A stretch of 12,046 nt of DNA from Lachnospiraceae bacterium (GTDB lineage Bacteria; Bacillota; Clostridia; Lachnospirales; Lachnospiraceae): contig VSOC01000097.1 in assembly GCA_009774615.1 (NCBI GenBank), positions 1-12,046 on the forward strand, in the 5' to 3' direction. Of this stretch, positions 1 through 5,872 are shown one piece after another. The translations under genes and the position numbers were made by a program. Below the pieces are notes generated by a model, which was not told the origin of the DNA, searched no databases, and was given only the letters and a program-made list of their open reading frames with translations. The first letter of the stretch is position 1; every line of letters starts with the position of its first letter.

Positions 1-69
1 GATTAATTCATGCTATAGGTTTAAGTACTGCAGGCTTACAAGTGAAGGATTACGCAGGGAGGAGAGTGG

Positions 70-831
70 ATGCCTGTGCAGTGGTATCTGTTAAAGACAT
101 GGGCGGGAAGGGAAGAGGAACTGGTCAGAGAGGTTCAAAAGATTGTTCCGCCGCAGATGTATGAAGAGTGTTTTGTGATATGGCAGGAGAGGATTTGGAG
201 GAAGCAGCAGAAGAGTATTGTTCATATGGAGCCGTTATTTCCCGGATGTGTATTTCTGACTTGTAGGGAAATGGAAGCAGGGACGGAAGGTAAGGATTTG
301 CCGGGAAATGAGGATGCAGCAGGATATAAGGCTATAGCAGGAAATGAGGCTGCAGCAGGAAATAAGGCTGTGACAGAAAACGGGTTGTTTTTACCGTTCT
401 TAGAAAAGATTCCGGCGGCTGCGCAGATGATGGCTGGCGGTATATTTACAATTTTTCCGATGACAGGAGAGGATGGGCAGTTTTTGGAGAAGATTTCCGG
501 GAATGAGCATGTGGTAAGGCTTTCTTATGTGCAGAAGGATGAAGAGGGAAATATCTGTAAGCTGTCCGAACCGTTAAAGGTTTTCCAGGGGCAGGTGGAG
601 CGTTTTCAGTTGAAAAAGCGTTATGCCATGGTTCGTCATAGGCTTTGGGGAGAAGAAAGGACATTTGTGCTGGGGATTGTTCTGAATGAAGACGGAGGCG
701 AAAAGTTTCGATATAACGGGGATGAAAAATTTCGATATAACGAGGGTGAAAAGCTTCGGTATAACGGAGGAGAACGGCTTTCGTATAATGTGGGACAGAA
801 GCTTTGGTACAGAGGAGATGGCGTAAGATGA
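70..831 (+). CDS. loaP: LoaP-like transcription antiterminator (NusG paralogue) with repeat insertions
   Basis: Specialised NusG paralogue of the kind that lets RNA polymerase read through terminators in long polysaccharide or antibiotic operons. The NGN domain is recognisable: WYLLKTWAG at residues 5-13, an ECFV segment at 33-36 and LFPGCVF at 56-62 (usual form FPGYVF). The part after residue 106 (LEKIPA, then a segment ending HVVRLS at 146-152) matches the second half of the domain. A KOW-like C-terminal region (about 167-205, EPLKVFQGQV then LKKRYA and VLGIVL) is present but degenerate. At 253 aa it is longer than usual (about 170-180 aa) because of a hexapeptide-repeat insert at 77-105 and an octapeptide-repeat tail at 209-248. 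Start ATG 70 has a strong AGGGAGGAG site at 56-64. Its stop overlaps the next start (ATGA, 828-831). First-gene position and coupling to the dehydratase fit the LoaP family; the RNA target is not visible in the 69 bases upstream. Confidence 0.85.
   Translation: MPVQWYLLKTWAGREEELVREVQKIVPPQMYEECFVIWQERIWRKQQKSIVHMEPLFPGCVFLTCREMEAGTEGKDLPGNEDAAGYKAIAGNEAAAGNKAVTENGLFLPFLEKIPAAAQMMAGGIFTIFPMTGEDGQFLEKISGNEHVVRLSYVQKDEEGNICKLSEPLKVFQGQVERFQLKKRYAMVRHRLWGEERTFVLGIVLNEDGGEKFRYNGDEKFRYNEGEKLRYNGGERLSYNVGQKLWYRGDGVR
298..384 (+). repeat. 18-nt in-frame tandem repeat inside loaP
   Basis: About 4.8 degenerate copies of an 18-base unit encode the hexapeptides LPGNED, AAGYKA, IAGNEA, AAGNKA and the partial VTENG (residues 77-105). 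The array sits between the LFPGCVF strand and the following helix of the NGN domain, where ordinary NusG/LoaP proteins have a short loop. It is in frame, so it lengthens the loop without breaking the protein. Confidence 0.85.
694..813 (+). repeat. 24-nt in-frame tandem repeat forming the loaP C-terminal tail
   Basis: Five degenerate 24-base units encode GGEKFRYN, GDEKFRYN, EGEKLRYN, GGERLSYN and VGQKLWYR (residues 209-248). They follow the KOW-like region and end just before the stop codon. The last unit runs into the AGAGGAG ribosome binding site of the downstream dehydratase gene. Confidence 0.9.
811..817 (+). promoter_or_regulatory. Ribosome binding site deciding the dehydratase start
   Basis: AGAGGAG lies about 10 bases upstream of ATG 828. 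This supports ATG 828 over an in-frame TTG at 804 that has no comparable site. The ATG overlaps the loaP stop, so translational coupling is likely. Confidence 0.6.
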
Positions 832-2693
832 GCAGCAGTCGTTTGGAAAAATATCTGCCGGGAAATAAACGGGTGAGAATGTTGGTTTTCATGGCTGCGG
901 ATATCTGCACGGTTTGTCTGGCTTCCTTTTTGGGGTTGTTTATCCGCTTTGATATGAACCTGGAAAGAATTCCGATGGAATATGTAGAGCCGGTGCTTTC
1001 TTATCTGCCGTTTTACCTGGCGGCAACGCTTATAGTATTCTTTCTTTTCCGGATGTATTCCACGATGTGGAGTGTAGCGGGTGTGAGAGAAGCGGGGCAT
1101 ATTATCGGAGCCTGCGGTCTGGTGTCATTGATTCAGATTGCAGGAATGCTGATGCTGGAGATGAAAGTGCCAAGAAGTTATTATGTGCTTTCCTTTTTTG
1201 CTCTGTGTGCCTGTGAAGGGCTTATTCGGCTGTCTTATCGGATATTTACCAGTATTCGGCTTCCCGGAAGTATTAAAGCATCGGACAGGCGGGTGCTGAT
1301 TGCAGGAGCTGGGACAAGCGGGGCAGTGATTTTAAAAGAAATGCTGACCAGCCAGTACGCGCAGGGGCATGTGGTCTGTTTTGTGGATGATGATAAGAAT
1401 AAGGTGGGGAAGATTTTAAACGGAGTACCCATTGCCGGAAAGAGGGAAGATATCCCCGGGCTGGTGGAAAAGTATAAGGTGGATGAGATTTATATTGCTA
1501 TGCCGTCAGCACCGGCGAAGGACAGGAAAGAAATTATTGAGATTTGCCGGGAAACCGGGTGCAGGGTGAAAATTCTGCCTGGGATTTATCAGCTTCTTAA
1601 CGGGGAAGTCAGTGTGGGGAAACTGCGTGAGGTGGAAATTGAAGACCTTTTAGGGCGGGAACCTGTGCGGGTAAATATCGACGAGATTCTTGATTATGTC
1701 CATGGAAAAGTGGTGTTGGTGACCGGGGGCGGAGGATCGATAGGAAGTGAACTCTGCCGCCAGATTGCCGGGCATCAGCCGAAAACCCTGATTGTGTTTG
1801 ATGTGTATGAAAATAATGCCTATGATTTACAGCAGGAATTAAAGGATAAGTTCCCAAAGCTGCATCTTGTGGTTTTAATTGGTTCGGTGAGGAATACACA
1901 CAGGATAGAATCCGTGTTTGAGAAATATCGACCGGAGATTGTGTACCATGCGGCAGCGCATAAGCATGTGCCCTTAATGGAGGACAGCCCGAACGAGGCA
2001 ATTAAGAATAATGTTTTTGGTACATACAAGACGGCGAAGGCTGCGGATAAGTATGGGGCAAAGCGATTTGTATTGATTTCAACCGATAAAGCAGTGAACC
2101 CGACAAATATTATGGGAGCTTCCAAACGTATGTGCGAGATGGTGATTCAGATGATGAATGCCAAATCAAAGACCGATTTTGTGGCAGTGCGGTTTGGCAA
2201 TGTGCTGGGGAGCAATGGGTCGGTGATTCCCTTGTTTAAAAAGCAGATTGAACAGGGTGGGCCGGTGACAGTGACGCATCCGGACATTATTCGCTATTTT
2301 ATGACCATACCGGAGGCAGTTTCTCTGGTTTTGCAGGCAGGAGCTTATGCAAAAGGCGGGGAAATTTTCATCCTGGATATGGGTGAGCCGGTAAAGATTT
2401 TGGATTTGGCAAAGAATCTGATAAGGCTTTCCGGATATAAGCCGGGGGAGGATATTGCCATAACCTTTACGGGGTTAAGACCTGGAGAAAAGCTGTATGA
2501 AGAACTTTTGATGGATGAAGAAGGGATGCAGGATACGCCGAATAAGCTGATTCATATAGGAAAGCCGATTGCATTCGATACGAAGGAGTTCAGTGAACAA
2601 CTGGACAGACTGTATGAGGTAGCAAATCTGGATTCGGAGATGATACGAGGGGAAGTGAAGAAGATTGTACCAACTTATCAGCCAAAGAATTAG
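828..2693 (+). CDS. Membrane-anchored UDP-HexNAc 4,6-dehydratase (CapD/PglF/WbpM family)
   Basis: NAD(P)-dependent SDR expected to convert UDP-GlcNAc to UDP-4-keto-6-deoxy-HexNAc on the inner face of the membrane. The 621-aa length is typical. About four membrane segments fill the N-terminus (roughly 16-40, 58-76, 92-112, 117-139). A first Rossmann-like domain has GAGTSG at 160-165. The catalytic SDR domain has TGGGGSIGSE at 299-308, YHAAAHKHVPLME at 373-385, STDKAVNP at 418-425 and MGASK at 429-433. Met429-xxx-Lys433 replaces the usual Tyr-xxx-Lys, the altered S-M-K triad known for the WbpM/PglF branch. RPGEKLYEEL at 551-560 is also typical of the family. It overlaps loaP by ATGA. Its last nine codons and stop form the first unit of a 30-nt tandem repeat. 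No aminotransferase for making a 4-amino sugar lies in the window, so the later SDR reductase is the likelier next enzyme. Confidence 0.93.
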   Translation: MSSSRLEKYLPGNKRVRMLVFMAADICTVCLASFLGLFIRFDMNLERIPMEYVEPVLSYLPFYLAATLIVFFLFRMYSTMWSVAGVREAGHIIGACGLVSLIQIAGMLMLEMKVPRSYYVLSFFALCACEGLIRLSYRIFTSIRLPGSIKASDRRVLIAGAGTSGAVILKEMLTSQYAQGHVVCFVDDDKNKVGKILNGVPIAGKREDIPGLVEKYKVDEIYIAMPSAPAKDRKEIIEICRETGCRVKILPGIYQLLNGEVSVGKLREVEIEDLLGREPVRVNIDEILDYVHGKVVLVTGGGGSIGSELCRQIAGHQPKTLIVFDVYENNAYDLQQELKDKFPKLHLVVLIGSVRNTHRIESVFEKYRPEIVYHAAAHKHVPLMEDSPNEAIKNNVFGTYKTAKAADKYGAKRFVLISTDKAVNPTNIMGASKRMCEMVIQMMNAKSKTDFVAVRFGNVLGSNGSVIPLFKKQIEQGGPVTVTHPDIIRYFMTIPEAVSLVLQAGAYAKGGEIFILDMGEPVKILDLAKNLIRLSGYKPGEDIAITFTGLRPGEKLYEELLMDEEGMQDTPNKLIHIGKPIAFDTKEFSEQLDRLYEVANLDSEMIRGEVKKIVPTYQPKN

Positions 2694-2756
2694 AGTATAC
2701 CAAAATAGCAGGCAAAGAATTAAATTGTGCCAATCTATCAATCAAAGATTTAAAGT
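2667..2756 (+). repeat. 30-nt degenerate tandem repeat x3 at the dehydratase 3' end
   Basis: Three exactly 30-base units (2667-2696, 2697-2726, 2727-2756) share the core CAAAGAnTTAnA, with about 21-23 of 30 positions identical in pairwise comparison. Unit 1 codes for the last nine dehydratase residues and its TAG stop. Units 2 and 3 are in the same frame and carry TAA at the position matching that stop. This looks like duplication of the gene's 3' end followed by drift. It fills most of the gap to the next gene. Confidence 0.85.
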
Positions 2757-2791
2757 AATTCAATAAAAAACGCTTGGAAAGGAACAGTGTG

Positions 2792-3463
2792 ATGAATTAT
2801 TTAATTGTTGTTGCCCATCCCGATGATGAGGTACTTGGGGCAGGAGCAACGATTTTTAAACTGATAATGCAGGGAAATAAAGTAGCGGTGGCAATTATGT
2901 CCGGTCATGCGGCAGCCAGGAATAATCGGTCGGCTACATTGTCGGAAGATGAAGAAAAAGCGATGTCAATTATGGGTGTGGAGAAGGTTTATCATGCGGA
3001 TTTTCCCAATATTAAGATGAATACCGTTCCTCACCTGGAGCTTGTCCAGTACATTGAACAATGTATTGAGGACTGGCAGGCAGAAGTGATTTTTACGCAT
3101 CATCCCAGTGATACCAATATTGATCACCAGGAAACAAGCCGAGCAGCAGTTGCCGCCTGCCGCCTTTTTCAGAGGAAAGAAGGCATACCGCAGCTTAGAG
3201 AATTGTCTTACATGGAAGTACCAAGCAGCACGGAATGGAGTTTAAACTCTGCCGAAAACCGTTTTACGCCGAATAAATTTGTGGAAATTGGAAAATCAGG
3301 AGTAGAAAAAAAGCTGGAAGCCTTATCTGCTTATACAGGGGTAATGCGCCCCTATCCGCATCCAAGAAGTGTGGAAGCATTAACCGGATTGGCAGCTTCA
3401 AGAGGAGCGCAGGCAGGATGTGCTTATGCAGAGGCGTTTGAATCTGTGTTCAGGAGTGAATAA
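2792..3463 (+). CDS. PIG-L/LmbE-family zinc N-deacetylase
   Basis: A 223-aa protein of the family that removes acetyl groups from GlcNAc-type substrates (PIG-L, MshB, BshB). The zinc/base motif AHPDDE is at residues 8-13 (His9 and Asp12 as zinc ligands, Asp11 as the likely base). THHPSDTNIDHQ at 102-113 supplies the third histidine, His112. The C-terminal RSVEALTGLAASRG block (192-205) and AYAEAF (211-216) are family-typical. ATG 2792 is preferred because AGGAA (2780-2784) lies 7 bases upstream and the protein then begins at the first beta strand; a TTG at 2774 and a GTG at 2789 are in-frame alternatives. The next gene starts one base after its stop. In mycothiol and bacillithiol biosynthesis a PIG-L deacetylase exposes a sugar amine that a ligase then acylates with an amino acid. 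The two downstream ATP-grasp genes suggest similar logic here, but the substrate is unknown. Confidence 0.88.
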   Translation: MNYLIVVAHPDDEVLGAGATIFKLIMQGNKVAVAIMSGHAAARNNRSATLSEDEEKAMSIMGVEKVYHADFPNIKMNTVPHLELVQYIEQCIEDWQAEVIFTHHPSDTNIDHQETSRAAVAACRLFQRKEGIPQLRELSYMEVPSSTEWSLNSAENRFTPNKFVEIGKSGVEKKLEALSAYTGVMRPYPHPRSVEALTGLAASRGAQAGCAYAEAFESVFRSE

Positions 3464-3464
3464 A

Positions 3465-4673
3465 ATGAATTTACCAACACCCTATTATCTTTTTTTTGCG
3501 GATGAATTTATTGCCAATTATCATGATTTATTATCCTGTTTTCGGGCAATATATCCGGATTATCAGATTGCCTATTCCTTTAAAACCAACTATACTCCGG
3601 CAGTTTGCAGAATCATTTTAAAATTAAATGGATATGCAGAAGTCGTATCGGATATGGAGTATCGGCTTGCCAGAAAGATAGGGTTTCCGGCGGATCGGAT
3701 TGTCTATAACGGACCGGGAAAAGAAGCCTGTCTGGAGGAATGTATTCTTGGCAATGGATTATTAAATATCGATCATTTCCGTGAAGTGGAACGTGTGTGT
3801 GCTCTGGCAGATAAGGTTAAAGACCGAACGATTTTTGTGGGCATCCGGGTTAATTTTGATATTGGAAACGGGCTTCATTCACGTTTTGGAATTGATGCAT
3901 TTAATGGTGATTTAGAAAATGCTCTTGCCCAGTTAAAAAAACATTCGGTGAATGTTCGCGGATTACATTTTCATATCAGCAGAGCACGTGATAGACAGGC
4001 ATGGGAGAGAAGAATTGCTGTTATATTAGATATTGCAGACCGGATGGAAATGCTTCAGCAAAATCATCTTGACTATATCGATATTGGAAGCGGGATGTTT
4101 GGCAAACTCGGCAATGACTTAAAAAAGCAGTTTACAAATATTCCATCTTACCAGGACTATGCCGAAATCGTAGCAGGGGCAATGGAAAAACATTACCGTC
4201 AAAGAAAGAAAAAGCCAATATTATTTACTGAACCTGGAACGACATTAATTTCTGCCTATTTTTCCCTGTTTACTAAAGTGCTGGATATTAAAACCATACG
4301 CAATAAATATTTTGCGCTGATGGATTGCAGTTATCAAAATATCGGTGAATTATGTGCTTTGAAAAAGGTGCCGATTGTTAAAATTAACCATGCCGGAAAT
4401 GAACAGCATTATGATTCTGTTGATCTGGTTGGCTATACCTGTCTGGAGCAGGATGTTATTTATCAGGATTATTCCGGGAAATTAGGGATTGGAGATATTT
4501 TAGAGGTGGGGAATACAGGAGGATATTCTATCGTAGAAAAACCGCCGTTTATTCATCCGGATATTCCTGTTTATATGCAGGAAAACGGGAGAATTACCTG
4601 TATTAAACGGGCACAGACAATGGAAAATATTTTCCTTCCTTACATTTTTTCGGATGAAGGCGTGTCTGTATGA
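3465..4673 (+). CDS. Fold-type III PLP-dependent decarboxylase homologue (Orn/DAP/Arg decarboxylase 2, LysA-like)
   Basis: A 402-aa enzyme with an alanine-racemase-type barrel plus C-terminal beta domain, related to diaminopimelate and carboxynorspermidine decarboxylases. Features visible are: YSFKTN at 37-42 with the PLP Schiff-base lysine Lys40; YNGPGK at 81-86; HSRFGID at 138-144; GLHFHIS at 166-172; DIGSG at 206-210 in the phosphate-binding position; EPGT at 256-259; Cys326 in GYTCLEQD; and the C-terminal GNTGGY at 349-354. Two departures from ordinary LysA are DIGSG instead of a triple-glycine motif and EPGT instead of EPGR. Substrate specificity may therefore differ, and decarboxylation itself is not certain for such paralogues. 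Start ATG 3465 has AGGAG at 3452-3456, inside the end of the deacetylase gene. Housekeeping lysine synthesis is unlikely in this context. A role preparing an amine or amino acid for the following ATP-grasp ligases is inferred. Confidence 0.82.
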   Translation: MNLPTPYYLFFADEFIANYHDLLSCFRAIYPDYQIAYSFKTNYTPAVCRIILKLNGYAEVVSDMEYRLARKIGFPADRIVYNGPGKEACLEECILGNGLLNIDHFREVERVCALADKVKDRTIFVGIRVNFDIGNGLHSRFGIDAFNGDLENALAQLKKHSVNVRGLHFHISRARDRQAWERRIAVILDIADRMEMLQQNHLDYIDIGSGMFGKLGNDLKKQFTNIPSYQDYAEIVAGAMEKHYRQRKKKPILFTEPGTTLISAYFSLFTKVLDIKTIRNKYFALMDCSYQNIGELCALKKVPIVKINHAGNEQHYDSVDLVGYTCLEQDVIYQDYSGKLGIGDILEVGNTGGYSIVEKPPFIHPDIPVYMQENGRITCIKRAQTMENIFLPYIFSDEGVSV

Positions 4674-4680
4674 ACTAAGA

Positions 4681-4778
4681 ATAAAAACAATATAATTTGC
4701 CAGCCTGTGTGAATAAAAGACAGGAAGAACATGATTTGTCTGCCTGTCTAAATGAAGAATAAGAACAACATGATTTAG
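4681..4778 (+). repeat. About 38-nt degenerate tandem repeat x2.5 with an embedded inverted repeat
   Basis: Units at 4681-4719, 4720-4757 and a partial one at 4758-4778 share an AARAACAwrATTTG-like block, and the first two also share GCCTGTsT. They fill the gap between the decarboxylase homologue and the first ATP-grasp gene. AGACAGG (4718-4724) and CCTGTCT (4743-4749) could pair around an 18-base loop. No U-run follows the second arm, so it is not a convincing intrinsic terminator. The ATP-grasp ribosome binding site (GGAGG, 4780-4784) starts right after the array. Confidence 0.7.
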
Positions 4779-4789
4779 CGGAGGGATAA

Positions 4790-5872
4790 ATGAAACCAAT
4801 TACCGTGTTCCTTACTGCCTGCGGTTCAGCGTTTGCACCAGGAATTATTAAATGTCTTAAAAAAAATGGGGAGAGAGAAATCAGAATTATCGGAGGAGAT
4901 ATGGTCAATGACCCAAGCAGTCAATATCTGGTTGATCGATTTTATCCGATTCCATCGGCTTTAGATGCTCACTATGCAGAGGAAATTCTTGGGATTTGCA
5001 GCAAAGAAAAGGTAGATATTCTGCTGCCGCAAATGTCCGCTGAGCTGCCGGTATATTTAAAGAATTTACATCAATTTGAACAAATCGGGACAATGGTTTC
5101 CATGACAAGGAACCTTAACATCAACATTGCAAATAACAAATGTCGTTTATTTGAATTTATGAAGGAACATGAGATAGAAACTCCTGAATTTTTTACGGTA
5201 CATACATTTGATGAATTTCAGCATGGCTTATTTGCTCTTGGATACCCGTATAAACCGGTGGTCGTTAAGCTGCCGGAAAGCAGCGGGGCAAGAGGTGTAA
5301 GAGTAATTGATGAAAGCAAATCAAAGTATGCGCTTTTTGCCTGTGAAAAGCCAACTTCGGTTTATGTTTCCTATGAAGATATGAAAGCGATCCTGCTCGA
5401 TGCAGAAAAAATATTGGGAAAAGGAGTGTTCCCGGAATTAATGCTTATGGAGTATCTGCCGGGAGATGAATATGATATTGACCTTTTGGCAGAAGACGGA
5501 AAGGTTTTATATACCGCAGGTCGGAGAAATCCGGAAATGCTTATGAGCATAGCACAAACTTCGGTTTTAGAGCGCAATGAAAGAGCAGAGAAAATAGCAG
5601 CGCAGCTTGTGGAAACACTTAAACTCGATGGAAATCTTGGATTTGATTTTAAATTTGACGGCGAAGGAAAAGTACAGCTTTTAGAAATTAATCCAAGGAT
5701 AGATGCAACAATATCTATATTTGCCGCTGGCGGTCTTAATCTGCCCTATCTAAGAATTAAACAGCTTCTTGGAGAAGAACTGCCAGAGGTTAAGGTAAGC
5801 TATGGGACACACTTAAAACGGTGCTATATGGAAATATTTACCGATGAACAGGAAAATTTGATTGCATGGTAA
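4790..5872 (+). CDS. ATP-grasp ligase 1 (carbamoyl-phosphate-synthase-like fold)
   Basis: A 360-aa soluble ATP-grasp enzyme. This fold activates a carboxylate as acyl phosphate and joins it to an amine or similar nucleophile. The N-terminal pre-ATP-grasp domain starts with an ITVFLTACGSAFAPGIIKCL strand-loop-helix (residues 4-23). Lys160 in PVVVKLPESSGARG (156-169) begins the ATP-binding lid. MEYLPGDEYDIDLL (220-233) supplies the adenine-contact and acidic region. GFDFKFDGEGKVQLLEINPR (284-303) carries the magnesium-binding acids, ending in Glu299 and Asn301. Start ATG 4790 has GGAGG at 4780-4784. Its last 7 bases overlap the second ATP-grasp gene, so the two are probably made together. No substrate can be read from the sequence. 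The neighbouring deacetylase and decarboxylase homologue suggest amide formation involving an amino acid or amino sugar. Confidence 0.86.
   Translation: MKPITVFLTACGSAFAPGIIKCLKKNGEREIRIIGGDMVNDPSSQYLVDRFYPIPSALDAHYAEEILGICSKEKVDILLPQMSAELPVYLKNLHQFEQIGTMVSMTRNLNINIANNKCRLFEFMKEHEIETPEFFTVHTFDEFQHGLFALGYPYKPVVVKLPESSGARGVRVIDESKSKYALFACEKPTSVYVSYEDMKAILLDAEKILGKGVFPELMLMEYLPGDEYDIDLLAEDGKVLYTAGRRNPEMLMSIAQTSVLERNERAEKIAAQLVETLKLDGNLGFDFKFDGEGKVQLLEINPRIDATISIFAAGGLNLPYLRIKQLLGEELPEVKVSYGTHLKRCYMEIFTDEQENLIAW

Noticed and set aside
22..38. Possible hairpin or LoaP RNA target upstream of loaP (TAAG/CTTA around CTGCAG)
   Set aside because: Only four base pairs can form, and the leader is cut by the window start, so no regulatory element can be claimed. 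No promoter with both boxes is visible either.
804..827. Upstream in-frame TTG start for the dehydratase
   Set aside because: There is no good ribosome binding site before it, whereas ATG 828 has AGAGGAG at 811-817 and a typical ATGA overlap.
446..1100. Two overlapping open frames on the minus strand across loaP and the dehydratase start
   Set aside because: They lie opposite well-supported coding sequence, partly mirror the loaP repeats, and show no recognisable domain or ribosome binding site.
4718..4757. Intrinsic terminator between the decarboxylase homologue and ATP-grasp 1
   Set aside because: The loop is long, the stem only 7 bp, and no T-run follows; an operon break is not supported.
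4681..4778. Short direct repeats considered as a CRISPR-like array
   Set aside because: The units are contiguous and degenerate, with no unique spacers and no cas genes nearby.
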